This document shows positions 27,090-36,784 of a DNA stretch of 64,000 nt, one piece after another; positions within the stretch are counted from its first letter, which is position 1; the number at the start of each line of letters is the position of its first letter. The stretch covers positions 1 to 64,000 of the forward strand of contig JANQLO010000014.1 in NCBI GenBank assembly GCA_028280505.1, in the 5' to 3' direction. The notes under the pieces were generated by a model, which did no database searches, was not told the origin of the DNA, and was given only the letters and a program-made list of their open reading frames with translations. The position numbers and the translations under genes were made by a program. Source of the stretch: Chromatiales bacterium. Lineage in GTDB: Bacteria; Pseudomonadota; Gammaproteobacteria; Chromatiales; Chromatiaceae.

Positions 27090-27671
27090 TCAGCGCAATA
27101 GCGACAAGGCCTGTGCAACCACCTGGTCGGCCCGCCCGACACTGGCACCCGTACCACCGAGCACCCGCAATCCCCAAATGGTCGTCATCAAAAAGGCGGC
27201 CAGCGCCTCGGGAGATTTGTCGGCTGCCAGATAATCGCGCGCTTGTGCATGCGTCAAAGCCTCACGCAACATGGCCTCGACCTCATCGAGATGGCCTTTG
27301 ACCTTGGTCGTAACAACCTCGTTGTGCCGTCCGAGTTCAAGCACCGTATTGACCAACAGACACCCCCGCCCCGGCCGGACTTCGGCCTGAGCACGTACCA
27401 ATCGGGCAAAAAACTTCTCGATGCCGTCGATAGGGTTTTCCGCCGCATCCAATGCGGCACGCAGCCGTGTCTTGGTTTGTGCCGCATAGTGGTCCAGTGC
27501 CGCCAAAAACAGGCCTTCCTTGGATTCGAAGGCGGCGTAAAGGCTGCCGGGCTTGAGTTGGGTAGCCTCGACCAAACGACTGATACTGGTGGCGCAATAG
27601 CCGTAATCCCAGAACGTCTGGGTGGCTTGCCCCAATACCTTGTCACGATCGAATTCAGCCGGTCTTGCCAC
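27090..27671 (-). CDS. TetR-family transcriptional regulator
   Basis: 193 aa. The N-terminal helix-turn-helix reads GYCATSISRLVEATQLKPGS then LYAAFESKEGLF (residues 24-55), typical of the TetR group near NemR/AcrR; the C-terminal ligand domain contains the TetR_C block RPGRGCLLVNTVLELG. It is divergent from the peroxiredoxin-like gene, and a 20-base palindrome in the shared region is the probable operator. Repression of that gene, released by an electrophile or oxidant, is inferred. Confidence 0.88.
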   Translation of the reverse strand: MARPAEFDRDKVLGQATQTFWDYGYCATSISRLVEATQLKPGSLYAAFESKEGLFLAALDHYAAQTKTRLRAALDAAENPIDGIEKFFARLVRAQAEVRPGRGCLLVNTVLELGRHNEVVTTKVKGHLDEVEAMLREALTHAQARDYLAADKSPEALAAFLMTTIWGLRVLGGTGASVGRADQVVAQALSLLR

Positions 27672-27786
27672 GTTGATTCACCAAATGTTCCCGGAGCAAG
27701 CCCGTATTGATGCGCTCACCCCTCAAGAACCGTGTTTGCGTATTAAACAATTATAGCGGAATGGTGAAAATACTTGAACAAACACT

Positions 27787-27806
27787 CCATAATGTCTAAA
27801 TTATGG
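27787..27806. promoter_or_regulatory. palindromic operator between tetR-type and peroxiredoxin-like genes
   Basis: CCATAAT at 27787-27793 and ATTATGG at 27800-27806 form a perfect 7-bp inverted repeat with a 6-base spacer, 32 bases before the peroxiredoxin ATG. The arms look like -10 elements, so binding would block transcription. Size and place suit a TetR dimer. Confidence 0.55.
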
Positions 27807-27837
27807 ATCGATCATTCAAAAATATCGGGAGAATCTC

Positions 27838-28485
27838 ATGTCGGACCTGCGCGAACGTATTGCCGAATACGATGCGGCTAAGGCAAAAAAGGTCTCCAGC
27901 GAAATTCTGGAGACCATGGCCGCGGGCACCCGCCAACTCGAGGACATGCGCATCACCGATCGCAGCCTCAAAACGGGTGACAAAGTGCCCGATTTCACCC
28001 TACCCAATCACAACGGTGAACAACGACGTCTGTATGACATGTTGGCCGAGTCCGTGGTTGTGCTGAATTTCTACCGGGGCGGCTGGTGCCCTTACTGCAA
28101 TCTCGAACTCAATGCCCTGCAACAGGCACTGCTGGAAATCGAGGCGACCGGTGCACGCCTGGTCGCGATCTCACCCGAACTGCCCGACAAAGGATTGGAT
28201 ACGCAGCAACGGCATGCGCTCGCATTCGACGTATTGAGCGATGTCGGCAACAAGGTGGCGGAAGATTTCGGCCTGGTGTTCGCGCTACCCGAGCCGCTGA
28301 GACCGATCTATGCCAATCTCGGCATCGACATTCCGGCATTCAATGGCGACCAAAGCTTCAACTTGCCGGTGCCGGCAAGCTATGTCGTCGATAGCGACGG
28401 GGTCGTCCGTTTCCATTTCATCAATGTCGATTACACGCGACGCCTGGAGCCGGACGATTTGTTGACGGTGCTACGCGGCCAGTAA
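27838..28485 (+). CDS. peroxiredoxin-like thiol peroxidase (AhpC/TSA family)
   Basis: 215 aa with a helical N-terminal region of about 45 residues and a thioredoxin-fold AhpC/TSA domain. The active motif GGWCPYCNLELNALQQALLE holds a CxxC pair; KVPDFTLPNHNG and the closing YVVDSDGVVRFHFINVDYT are usual. It probably reduces peroxides with thiol donors in the cytoplasm. GGGAG stands about 7 bases before the ATG. Under probable control of the divergent TetR regulator. Confidence 0.87.
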   Translation: MSDLRERIAEYDAAKAKKVSSEILETMAAGTRQLEDMRITDRSLKTGDKVPDFTLPNHNGEQRRLYDMLAESVVVLNFYRGGWCPYCNLELNALQQALLEIEATGARLVAISPELPDKGLDTQQRHALAFDVLSDVGNKVAEDFGLVFALPEPLRPIYANLGIDIPAFNGDQSFNLPVPASYVVDSDGVVRFHFINVDYTRRLEPDDLLTVLRGQ

Positions 28486-28523
28486 GCGAATATGCGCTAG
28501 CACGATCCGGGCGCGGCAGGGGA

Positions 28524-30443
28524 TCAATCGCGCTTTCGCTTTCCCTTGTTCGCCGCCCGTTTTCGTTTCAACGGCCCATGGCCGGCATCGTCGGACGAGA
28601 CCTTGGCACCTTTGCGTTTCGCGCTCTTGGGGCGGCTTGGTTTGACACCGGCGGACTCGCCAACACGCTTGGCCGGTTTGGGTTTGACCGTCTTGTTGGT
28701 GCGCTTTTCAGCGCGGTGTTTGGGCTGCCGTTTACCGACCGCCCCACTTTCGGGATCGAAACCGGCGAGCGGTTGCAGCGCCAGTTGCTGCTGACACACC
28801 CAGGCCTTTTGTAAATCGCGCAAGGTTTGTTTGGGCATACCGACCGGCAGATCCACGGTCGAGAAATCATCGAAGATCTCGATGTGCCCGATGTATTTGC
28901 TCTCCAGTTCGGCCTCGTTCGCAATGGCACCGACGATGTTGCCCGGCTTGACCCCGTGTTGATAACCGACGGCGACGCGGTAGCGCTCCATCTCGAGTTC
29001 GGGAAAATCCTTCAATGGACGCGCGACCGGATCGAGCACTTTGAGCGGCGTCGCCCGAGGGGAGCGACGGTCGCCGTCGGCCCGCTTGCGCTCGAGCGGT
29101 TTCGGTTTCACCGCATCGTGTTTTGGATCGAGCAACAAGGGAACATCGCCCTGCGCGATCTTGGCCAGCGCAGCAGCAATTTGCAACGCATCGAGATCCC
29201 CTTCCTGTTCCAGTTCGCTCACCAGTCGATAGTAAATCGACAGATCCTCGTCACCGGCGATCAAATCACGTACGCCGGCCTTGAAACGTTCGGTACGTTT
29301 CGAGTTGATCGCGTGCACCGACGGCAGTTCCATCGATTCGATCGCCTGGCCGGTGGCCTTTTCGATCGCGCGCAACATGCGTCGCTCGCGTGGCGCGACG
29401 AACAGAATCGCTTCACCCGCGGCACCGGCACGTCCGGTACGTCCGATACGATGCACATAGGATTCGGTATCATAGGGAATGTCGTAATTGACCACATGGG
29501 TGACGCGCTTGACGTCCAGGCCGCGTGCCACCACATCGGTCGCAACCAGGATATCGACCTCACCGGTACGCAAGCGTTCGACGGTGCGCTCGCGCTGCAC
29601 CTGAGCGACATCGCCATTGAGTGCCTCGGCAGTAAAGCCCCGCGCGCTGAGTTTTTCGGCCAGTTCGACTGTCTGGGTCTTGGTGCGTACAAAAACGATG
29701 ACGCCGTCGAACGTCTCGCTTTCGAGTATCCGGGTGAGTGCGTCCAGTTTGTGCACACCACTGATCGACCAGTAACGCTGACGGATGTTTTCAGCCGTGG
29801 TCGTCTTGGAGGCAATCTTGACCCGCTCGGGATCACGCAGATGCCGCGTCGCGACTTTGCGGATCTGTTCCGGCATGGTCGCCGAGAACAACGCGATCTG
29901 GCATGCCGGTGGCTTGTGTTCCAGGATCCACTCGACATCGTCGATAAAGCCCATGCGCAACATTTCGTCCGCTTCATCCAGCACCAGCGCACCCAGGCGA
30001 GACAAATCGAGCGTACCGCGACGCATGTGATCCATCACACGACCCGGGGTACCGACAACGACCTGCACGCCGCGCCTGAGCTGGCCGAGCTGATGCCCCA
30101 TGCCCTGACCACCGTAGATCGGCAGCACATGAAAGCCGGGTAAAAAGCGCGCATAGGTCTGCATCGCTTCGGATACCTGCAACGCCAGTTCGCGGGTCGG
30201 CGCCAACACCAGCAGCTGGGGATGCTTCAATGCGGGATCGATACGCGCCAACAAAGGCAGCGCGAAAGCTGCGGTCTTACCGGTACCGGTCTGAGCCTGC
30301 CCCAAAAGGTCGCGTCCCTGCATGAGCAACGGGATGGCCTGTGCCTGGATGGGCGATGGCGTTTCGTAGCCGACCTCGGCAAGCGCGGCCAAAAGCGGGC
30401 CGGGTAGTCCCAGCGAGGAAAAATCGGCAACCGTATCGGACAT
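28524..30443 (-). CDS. deaD: DEAD-box RNA helicase DeaD/CsdA
   Basis: 639 aa. All helicase motifs are present: Q motif near YETPSPIQAQAIPLL, AQTGTGKTAAFALPL (I), PTRELALQ (Ia), TPGRVMDH, LVLDEADEML (II), SATMPEQ (III) and HRIGRTGRAG (VI). After about residue 480 comes the DbpA/CsdA RNA-binding domain (RYRVAVGYQHGVKPGNIVGA) and a long Lys/Arg-rich tail. It works in ribosome assembly and mRNA turnover, especially in the cold. Convergent with the peroxiredoxin-like gene. Confidence 0.95.
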   Translation of the reverse strand: MSDTVADFSSLGLPGPLLAALAEVGYETPSPIQAQAIPLLMQGRDLLGQAQTGTGKTAAFALPLLARIDPALKHPQLLVLAPTRELALQVSEAMQTYARFLPGFHVLPIYGGQGMGHQLGQLRRGVQVVVGTPGRVMDHMRRGTLDLSRLGALVLDEADEMLRMGFIDDVEWILEHKPPACQIALFSATMPEQIRKVATRHLRDPERVKIASKTTTAENIRQRYWSISGVHKLDALTRILESETFDGVIVFVRTKTQTVELAEKLSARGFTAEALNGDVAQVQRERTVERLRTGEVDILVATDVVARGLDVKRVTHVVNYDIPYDTESYVHRIGRTGRAGAAGEAILFVAPRERRMLRAIEKATGQAIESMELPSVHAINSKRTERFKAGVRDLIAGDEDLSIYYRLVSELEQEGDLDALQIAAALAKIAQGDVPLLLDPKHDAVKPKPLERKRADGDRRSPRATPLKVLDPVARPLKDFPELEMERYRVAVGYQHGVKPGNIVGAIANEAELESKYIGHIEIFDDFSTVDLPVGMPKQTLRDLQKAWVCQQQLALQPLAGFDPESGAVGKRQPKHRAEKRTNKTVKPKPAKRVGESAGVKPSRPKSAKRKGAKVSSDDAGHGPLKRKRAANKGKRKRD

Positions 30444-30648
30444 GGTCGGATCACAAGGGGTGAGAAAGGCGGGGCGCGAATTATAGGCGTGCCGGTCGGC
30501 AAAAGACAGCGAATCGGAATCCCGACCGCCCTGCGTAGCAACGGATTATTCGACCTAAATACCTGTCCAGCAGAAAAAATGGGGCCCATTTGACGGCAAT
30601 TACCGGTATATTTACCGGCGTTTTGATCCAGGGGACGAGAGAGTACCG

Positions 30649-31845
30649 ATGTCTGGTACAAAATTATTACAAAGCATTCACAGCTTTCTTCGACTCGAAT
30701 CCGCTGGCGGCATACTGCTGTTTGCCGCCGCCATCATGGCCATGATTCTGGCCAACTCCCCGCTGTCGGGGATCTACAGCGCGATTCTCGAAACACCGGT
30801 CGAAATCCGGGTGGGGCCGCTGGAAATCGCCAAGCCCTTACTGTTGTGGGTTAACGACGGCCTCATGGCGTTGTTCTTTTTTTTGGTCGGCCTGGAACTC
30901 AAACGGGAATTGATCGAGGGCGAGCTGTCCAAACCCGGCAACATCTTATTGCCGCTCATCGGGGCGATCGGCGGCATGTTGGTGCCGGCGCTGATATACG
31001 CCTACATAAACTGGGACGACCCCATCGCGTTACGCGGCTGGGCCATCCCTGCGGCCACCGACATCGCCTTCGCCCTGGGCATTCTCACCCTGATGGGCAG
31101 CCGTGCACCGACCGCGCTCAAGGTCTTTCTCGTCTCGTTGGCGATTTTCGACGATGTCGGTGCCATCGTGATCATTGCCCTGTTCTACACCGAAGGTCTG
31201 TCGACACAGGCACTGATCATTGCGACGGTAACCATCGCCATTCTGTTCACATTGAACAAACGCGGGGTGATGTCGATCGCGCCATATATATTCGTTGGTC
31301 TGGTGCTATGGGTCGCGGTGCTCAAATCAGGCGTACACGCAACCCTCGCCGGCGTCGTCATGGCGATGTTCATTCCAATACACAACGCCAAGGATCCGGA
31401 CAGCTCTCCACTGCGTGCACTCGAACACGATCTGCATCCCTTCGTGGCCTTTGCCGTCCTGCCGATCTTTGCCTTCGCCAATTCCGGCATCAATCTCGAC
31501 GGCGTCTCCCTGGACTTCGTTTTCCACCCGGTGCCGCTCGGGGTCGCCGCCGGTTTGTTTATCGGCAAACAAATCGGCGTGTTCGGTTTCTGTTGGGCTG
31601 CGATCAAGCTCGGGCTGACCGAACTCCCCAAAGGCAGCGGCTGGCTCGGACTCTATGGCATATCGCTGCTGTGCGGCGTCGGCTTCACCATGAGTCTGTT
31701 TATCGGCAGCCTGGCATTCGAACATGCCGGCGAGGTCGCCTTCGACGAGCGCATCGGCATCATGATGGGTTCGATCATGTCAGGGGTGATCGGCTTCCTG
31801 GTATTGAAGATCGCCTGCCGCGAGGCACACGGCGACTGCCGCTGA
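30649..31845 (+). CDS. nhaA: Na+/H+ antiporter NhaA
   Basis: 398-aa inner-membrane antiporter of 12 helices, exchanging Na+ or Li+ for protons. The unwound-helix signature FLVGLELKRELIEGELS, the paired aspartates in LAIFDDVGAIVIIALFYT and the block AVLPIFAFANSGINL are all present. The ATG follows GAGAG. The leader of about 100 bases contains TTACCGG twice and possible hairpins, which could be a regulatory RNA, but none was recognised with confidence. Confidence 0.95.
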   Translation: MSGTKLLQSIHSFLRLESAGGILLFAAAIMAMILANSPLSGIYSAILETPVEIRVGPLEIAKPLLLWVNDGLMALFFFLVGLELKRELIEGELSKPGNILLPLIGAIGGMLVPALIYAYINWDDPIALRGWAIPAATDIAFALGILTLMGSRAPTALKVFLVSLAIFDDVGAIVIIALFYTEGLSTQALIIATVTIAILFTLNKRGVMSIAPYIFVGLVLWVAVLKSGVHATLAGVVMAMFIPIHNAKDPDSSPLRALEHDLHPFVAFAVLPIFAFANSGINLDGVSLDFVFHPVPLGVAAGLFIGKQIGVFGFCWAAIKLGLTELPKGSGWLGLYGISLLCGVGFTMSLFIGSLAFEHAGEVAFDERIGIMMGSIMSGVIGFLVLKIACREAHGDCR

Positions 31846-31869
31846 TTACGGCTGACCGAAGCAGTCGAA

Positions 31870-32733
31870 TCAGCCCGGTTTGACCGCTTCGATCGTCGCC
31901 GCGACCACATAGTCGGTGACGTTGTGCTCCGGCGCCCAGTCACGAATGAAATCCTTGGATTCGTCCTTGGGCCGGATACGCACCTGCTCGAAACCGGCGG
32001 CCGCGATCATGTCTTCGAGTTCGCCGATCAACGACGCATTACCCATACACCCCGCGACCAGCGTCGGATCATTACGCATCGCCGACGGCAGTTCGACGGT
32101 CGCCACCACGTCCGAGATCGCGAGTCGGCCACCGGACTTGAGCACTCGGTAGGCCTCACGGAACACCTGCGGTTTATCGGGCGACAGATTGATCACGCAG
32201 TTGGAGATGATCACGTTCGCGGTATTGTCGGCGACCGGTAGGTGTTCAATTTCACCCAGCCGAAACTCGACATTCGTAAAATGTCCCTTTGTCGCGTTGT
32301 TACGGGCCTTGGACAGCATGTCCGGCGTCATATCGATACCGATCACCCGTCCGACATCCCCCACCTCGGCGGATGCCAAGAAACAATCGAAACCACCGCC
32401 GGCACCCAGATCGATCACGACCTCGCCCGGGCTCAATGCCGCGATCGCCTTCGGATTGCCACACCCCAAGCCCATGTCGGCACCCGCGGGCACCTGGGCG
32501 ATATCCGCCTCGCTGTAGCCGAGCCGGGTCGAGATCAGCGTATTGATCGCAACATCATCGGTCGTGCCACAACAGCTCGCTCCCACGCCGCAGGATTCGC
32601 CGGCGTCATCGGCGCGGGCGACCTCGGCATAGGCCTCGCGCACACCTTGGCGGTGTTTGTCCTTGCCGATATCGTCGATCCCGACCGCCGCCGGTTCGCA
32701 ACGATCGGAAGAAGATGAATCGCAGGTGCTCAT
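31870..32733 (-). CDS. arsM: arsenite methyltransferase ArsM
   Basis: 287-aa SAM-dependent arsenite methyltransferase that converts As(III) to methylated arsenicals. SAM site VIDLGAGGGFDCFLASAEVG; arsenic-binding cysteines are expected in GASCCGTTDD, VIISNCVINLSPDKPQVFRE and LVAGCMGNASL. GAGGA is about eight bases before the ATG at 32733, so this start is preferred to the Met two codons upstream. No arsR or arsenite pump is adjacent; it appears monocistronic. Confidence 0.9.
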   Translation of the reverse strand: MSTCDSSSSDRCEPAAVGIDDIGKDKHRQGVREAYAEVARADDAGESCGVGASCCGTTDDVAINTLISTRLGYSEADIAQVPAGADMGLGCGNPKAIAALSPGEVVIDLGAGGGFDCFLASAEVGDVGRVIGIDMTPDMLSKARNNATKGHFTNVEFRLGEIEHLPVADNTANVIISNCVINLSPDKPQVFREAYRVLKSGGRLAISDVVATVELPSAMRNDPTLVAGCMGNASLIGELEDMIAAAGFEQVRIRPKDESKDFIRDWAPEHNVTDYVVAATIEAVKPG

Positions 32734-32772
32734 GGGCATATCCTCGGGATGTGAGCGACGAAGTTGATTAGT

Positions 32773-33114
32773 TTAGCGGTGTGGATGCTCGAAAAACACA
32801 TAGAAAGTCGAGTAGTCCGAAAACTCGAAATAGACCTCTTTTTCACCCGGATCACGGTGCATATTGAGGTTTTCGTCGAATACCCCGTAACCGAAGCGGT
32901 AAGGCCGTTGAGCGCTGCCTTGCGTCGCCACCGCGGTGCTGATTTTGTCGATCTCGATAAAACGCCGTACCAAGGTATTACCGGCATAAATCTCGAGTAC
33001 GCCATTGGTTCCTGTCCAGTTCTGGATCGCCCGTCCGACCTTGTTCTGCGTCTCTTGGGTACAAGCGCCCAGTGCAAGGGCGACGACGGCCAATAAAACA
33101 AATCTCAGTCTCAT
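32773..33114 (-). CDS. small lipoprotein of unknown function
   Basis: 113 aa. The start at 33114 gives a clean lipoprotein signal, MRLRFVLLAVVALALGAC, with Cys18 as acyl site. The mature part begins TQETQNKVGRAIQNWTGTNG and is a short mixed fold with several aromatic residues near the C-terminus. No family name can be given. Located upstream of arsM on the same strand, about 40 bases apart. Confidence 0.7.
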   Translation of the reverse strand: MRLRFVLLAVVALALGACTQETQNKVGRAIQNWTGTNGVLEIYAGNTLVRRFIEIDKISTAVATQGSAQRPYRFGYGVFDENLNMHRDPGEKEVYFEFSDYSTFYVFFEHPHR

Positions 33115-33214
33115 GACTCTCTCCTCGTGCATGGATTTGTGCCGCAGTTTGCCCGATGCAGGCGGTGAAGTGTTCGATTACCCGGGTTTCGGATGCAGGG
33201 GGCAAGCCCAGAGG

Positions 33215-33529
33215 CTAAAGATCGCGACGTAGATAAACGGCGATGGCCTCGGCCTGACTGCGCGACAGATGATCGAAAGTCGGCATGCGAGAGTCTTCAG
33301 GGCGCTTGTGCCCCAGGATATGTGTCACGATTTCACTGTTGCTCAACGTCGTGGATTTGATTGCCGGTACCCCGCGGAGAAAGGAACCGTCACCGGACGC
33401 CTTATGGCATGACACACAATAATGCTCGAACAAAGCCTTTCCGGAGGTCAATCGGGCCGCCTGCTCATCGTCACCACAGGCGAGGAGCAACAGTACGACA
33501 GGCAGTAGTGCGAGATATCGCTTTACCAT
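33215..33529 (-). CDS. lipoprotein cytochrome c (class I)
   Basis: 104 aa with a lipoprotein signal (MVKRYLALLPVVLLLLAC) followed by one c-type haem domain: ALFEHYCVSCHKASGDGSFL contains the CxxCH site, and the axial Met is probably in PEDSRMPTFDHLS. It is expected to be tethered to a membrane facing the periplasm and to carry electrons. Start at 33529 chosen for the signal. No oxidase or dehydrogenase gene is adjacent to define its partner. Confidence 0.85.
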   Translation of the reverse strand: MVKRYLALLPVVLLLLACGDDEQAARLTSGKALFEHYCVSCHKASGDGSFLRGVPAIKSTTLSNSEIVTHILGHKRPEDSRMPTFDHLSRSQAEAIAVYLRRDL

Positions 33530-33661
33530 TGCATGTCCTATACGGACGCGACCGTCTGCTTGGAAGACTAGCACAAAGCGTATCTTCGTCCCGTCTGCCC
33601 GCGCGGCTGGATCGTACCGGAGATGTTATATTTCAGGCAGTTATCGCAGCACCCGAGCCTC

Positions 33662-35830
33662 ATGACCACCCCAGCGCCTAACCTGTTCGGCTACCGACGC
33701 CATTGGGCCCACAAATTCGGCCCGGCACCCTTCCTGCCGATGTCTCGCGCCGAAATGGACGAACTCGGTTGGGACAGCTGCGACATCATCATCGTGACCG
33801 GCGACGCTTATGTCGATCACCCGAGCTTCGGCATGGCAGTCGTCGGCCGAGTGCTCGAATCTCAAGGTTTTCGGGTGGGTATCATCGCCCAACCCGATTG
33901 GCGATCCGCCGAGGATTTCGGCCGGCTGGGTCCGCCGAACCTCTATTTCGGCATCACGGCCGGCAATATGGATTCGATGGTGAATCGCTATACCGCAGAA
34001 CGCCGATTGCGTTCGGACGATGCCTACACGCCCGGCGGCATCGGCGGGCAAAGGCCGGACCGCGCAACCGTCGTGTATGCGCAACGCTGTCGCGAAACCT
34101 ACAAAAATGTGCCGATCGTGCTCGGCGGCATAGAGGCCAGCCTGCGACGCATCGCGCATTTCGATTATTGGCAAGAGAAAATCCGCCGTTCGATACTGAT
34201 CGACGCCAAGGCCGACATGCTGCTGTTTGGCAATGCCGAACGCGCCATCGTCGAACTCAGTCACCGCTTGGCCGCCGGTGAACCCATCGAACAAATCACC
34301 GACCTACGCGGCACCACCTTCGTGCGCGACAAACTGCCCGCGCACTGGACGGTTATCGATTCGACCCATGTCGATACACCCGGGCCCATCGAGACACATC
34401 CGGACCCTTATGCCGCGTCGGATCCCGGAACGAAATCCGATGCGGCGGAACAGACGAAACCCGCTTCTCCGGAACCCGCCGTGGTGACGCTTCATACCCG
34501 TCCCAAGGGTTTGGATCGCAGCCACAGTGTCGTTCGCCTGCCCGACTTCGACACGGTACGTAACGACCCGGTGCTCTATGCCCATGCCTCGCGGGTATTG
34601 CACCTGGAATCCAACCCCGGCAATGCACGTGCACTGGTGCAACGTCATGGCCAACGTGAACTATGGATCAATCCACCGCCGCTGCCGTTACGCACCCCGG
34701 AACTCGACGGGGTATTCGAACTGCCCTATCAGCGCGTGCCCCATCCGGCCTATGGCGATGCCCGGATTCCCGCCTACGAGATGATCCGCTTTTCGATCAA
34801 CATCATGCGCGGCTGTTTCGGCGGCTGTTCCTTCTGCTCCATTACCGAACACGAAGGACGCATCATTCAGAACCGTTCGGAACAAAGCATCCTGCGCGAG
34901 ATCGAGAACATTCGCGATCACACGCCCGGCTTCACCGGCGTCGTTTCCGACCTCGGCGGCCCGACGGCGAACATGTGGCGACTGCATTGCAAAGACCCCA
35001 AGATCGAGGCCGGCTGCCGGCGGCTGTCGTGCGTCCATCCGGGCATCTGCGGCAATCTCAAAACCGACCAGATGCCGCTGGTGAAGCTTTATCGCAAGGC
35101 CCGCGCATTACCCGGCATCAAGCGTGTCTTCATCGCCTCGGGATTACGCTACGACCTCGCCGTCGAGACCCCCGAATATGTGCGCGAACTGGTGACTTAC
35201 CACGTCGGCGGTTACCTCAAAATCGCCCCGGAACATACCGAACCGGGGCCTCTGTCGAAAATGATGAAACCGGGTATCGGCAGCTACGACCGCTTCAAGG
35301 CCATGTTCGAGAAATACTCCAAACAAGCCGGTAAAGAGCAGTACTTGATCCCCTATTTCATCGCCGCGCATCCCGGCACGACCGACCGCGACATGTTGGA
35401 ACTCGCCCTTTGGTTGAAGGCCAACGGCTTTCGCGCCGACCAGGTGCAGGCCTTCCTCCCATCACCGATGGCCTTGGCAACCGCGATGTGGCATAGCGGC
35501 CGCAACCCTTTGAAGAAGATCGACCGACGGTCCGAAACCGTGTTCTCCGCCAAAGGTCGGCGTCAACGGCGACTGCATAAGGCCTTTCTACGCTATCACG
35601 ATCCGGAAAACTGGCCGTTGCTGCGCGAAACACTCAAGACCATGGGGCGCGCCGATCTCATCGGCAACGGCAAACGTCACCTGATACCCAGCTATCAACC
35701 GGCGGGTACGGGCGACCGTCCCGAAGGGACCCGCAGACCCGGCGCAAAAACCGAAACACGCAAGCACTTTCGTACCCAACACAGCCATGACCGCCCAAAA
35801 GTCAAATCCAAACGTCGCAAGTCGCGGTAA
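33662..35830 (+). CDS. YgiQ-family radical SAM protein
   Basis: 722 aa, close to the usual YgiQ length. N-terminal UPF0313 domain ([20 protein letters not shown], then [20 protein letters not shown]), a central radical SAM domain with the CxxxCxxC cluster site in [20 protein letters not shown], and a basic C-terminal tail ([10 protein letters not shown]). Its reaction is not established. The Met at 33662 precedes the conserved N-terminus; an upstream codon at 33623 adds 13 non-conserved residues. A GC-rich hairpin follows the stop. Confidence 0.9.
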   Translation: MTTPAPNLFGYRRHWAHKFGPAPFLPMSRAEMDELGWDSCDIIIVTGDAYVDHPSFGMAVVGRVLESQGFRVGIIAQPDWRSAEDFGRLGPPNLYFGITAGNMDSMVNRYTAERRLRSDDAYTPGGIGGQRPDRATVVYAQRCRETYKNVPIVLGGIEASLRRIAHFDYWQEKIRRSILIDAKADMLLFGNAERAIVELSHRLAAGEPIEQITDLRGTTFVRDKLPAHWTVIDSTHVDTPGPIETHPDPYAASDPGTKSDAAEQTKPASPEPAVVTLHTRPKGLDRSHSVVRLPDFDTVRNDPVLYAHASRVLHLESNPGNARALVQRHGQRELWINPPPLPLRTPELDGVFELPYQRVPHPAYGDARIPAYEMIRFSINIMRGCFGGCSFCSITEHEGRIIQNRSEQSILREIENIRDHTPGFTGVVSDLGGPTANMWRLHCKDPKIEAGCRRLSCVHPGICGNLKTDQMPLVKLYRKARALPGIKRVFIASGLRYDLAVETPEYVRELVTYHVGGYLKIAPEHTEPGPLSKMMKPGIGSYDRFKAMFEKYSKQAGKEQYLIPYFIAAHPGTTDRDMLELALWLKANGFRADQVQAFLPSPMALATAMWHSGRNPLKKIDRRSETVFSAKGRRQRRLHKAFLRYHDPENWPLLRETLKTMGRADLIGNGKRHLIPSYQPAGTGDRPEGTRRPGAKTETRKHFRTQHSHDRPKVKSKRRKSR

Positions 35831-35854
35831 GCCTGTCGCCCGGTAACGACAGGC
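35831..35854 (+). terminator. hairpin after YgiQ-family gene
   Basis: GCCTGTCG at 35831-35838 pairs perfectly with CGACAGGC at 35847-35854 around an 8-base loop. No T run follows, so it is a possible terminator only. Confidence 0.5.
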
Positions 35855-35911
35855 ATATTGACGGATTCACGACTAAGCTTAGGGCCGACGAGACGCAGCA
35901 ACGGATAAACG

Positions 35912-36352
35912 ATGTCGAAGACCTTGCGCATCAGTGAACATATGACCCGCAAGATCATCACCGCGACACCGGACGATGGGGTACGCGAGACCTATTTCCG
36001 TATGCGCGAGGCCGGCATCCGCCACCTGCCGGTACTCCACGGGGCACAACTCATCGGTATGCTGAGCGATCGCGATTTACGTCGACCGGACTGGGTCGAC
36101 GAGGCACCGGACCTGTCGCACGACTATCAGCTCGACGATAGCCTGCTGGTCGGCGATCTCATGAGCCGCAACCCGATCGCCGTGCACACTTATGACGATT
36201 TGTCCAAGGCCTGTGCACTGATTAACGAACACGGCTTTGGCGCCCTGCCCGTGCTCGACAAAGGCAACCATTTGGTCGGCATACTCAGTAAGGGTGACCT
36301 GGTGCGAGCCTTCTCCGAGATTCTTGCAACAAACCATCTGCACAGTATCTGA
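35912..36352 (+). CDS. CBS-domain pair protein
   Basis: 146 aa made almost entirely of two CBS motifs (Bateman module): HMTRKIITATPDDGVRETYF with GIRHLPVLHGAQLIGMLSDR, and VGDLMSRNPIAVHTYDDLSK with HGFGALPVLDKGNHLVGILS. Such proteins sense adenine nucleotides or SAM and modulate partner enzymes; the partner here is unknown. Last host-like gene before the cassette array. Confidence 0.88.
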   Translation: MSKTLRISEHMTRKIITATPDDGVRETYFRMREAGIRHLPVLHGAQLIGMLSDRDLRRPDWVDEAPDLSHDYQLDDSLLVGDLMSRNPIAVHTYDDLSKACALINEHGFGALPVLDKGNHLVGILSKGDLVRAFSEILATNHLHSI

Positions 36353-36730
36353 CGAGCCACACGGTACCGAGTAGCCGCAGCCCAAGCCAAAAACTAACGG
36401 TTTTTTCCCAAATGTCGGCGGATTCAGATCCGGGTTCCTAGATAAAAGCGGTAGCAGCTACCCCGCATCCCATCGAGCGGATCGAACGACTCCAAGCATC
36501 AACGACATCCCGCTTATCGGTAGAGCGACCGATCGCCGCGAGACAGACGGCCAGACAGGCAATGCGACGCACGGACACTGAACCGGCCTGACATACCCGC
36601 GATCCCAGCCTCCCTTCTCCATGACGAAGCACACAACGCTTTCGACGGCAGGCCGGTCTCGACAAAATTTCTTGCATACCTGATTTTTGGCGCCGGCTTT
36701 CTTGGGTATCCTGCCCTGAAGGGAGACGGG
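36353..36730. other. gene-poor region left of the cassette array
   Basis: About 380 bases. Several overlapping minus-strand frames of 75-100 codons exist but look like GC-frame shadows: Arg/Cys/Ser-rich with no motif. No integrase or attI-like promoter region was recognised. Confidence 0.45.
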
Positions 36731-36782
36731 CAGACTCTGCCCATGCCATTTCACACGGAGTCTGTCTAATTCACGGTTAGCC
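36731..36782 (+). repeat. attC-like site 0, left end of cassette array
   Basis: CAGACTC at 36731-36737 pairs with GAGTCTG at 36758-36764, followed by TCTAATTCACG and a GTTAGCC box at 36776-36782. The right arm closely resembles the L'-R' end of attC sites (TTAA-TTCA-GCGTTAGCC). The left R'' box is not clear. It directly precedes the first cassette gene. Confidence 0.55.
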
Positions 36783-36784
36783 GT

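Noticed and set aside
28827..30143. 438-codon open frame on the plus strand
   Set aside because: Antisense of deaD; no motifs and His/Arg-rich composition. A GC-frame shadow.
36438..36749. minus-strand frames of 76-103 codons, considered as an integrase remnant
   Set aside because: No tyrosine-recombinase motifs (R, HxxR, Y boxes) and Arg/Ser/Cys-rich composition. No integrase evidence.
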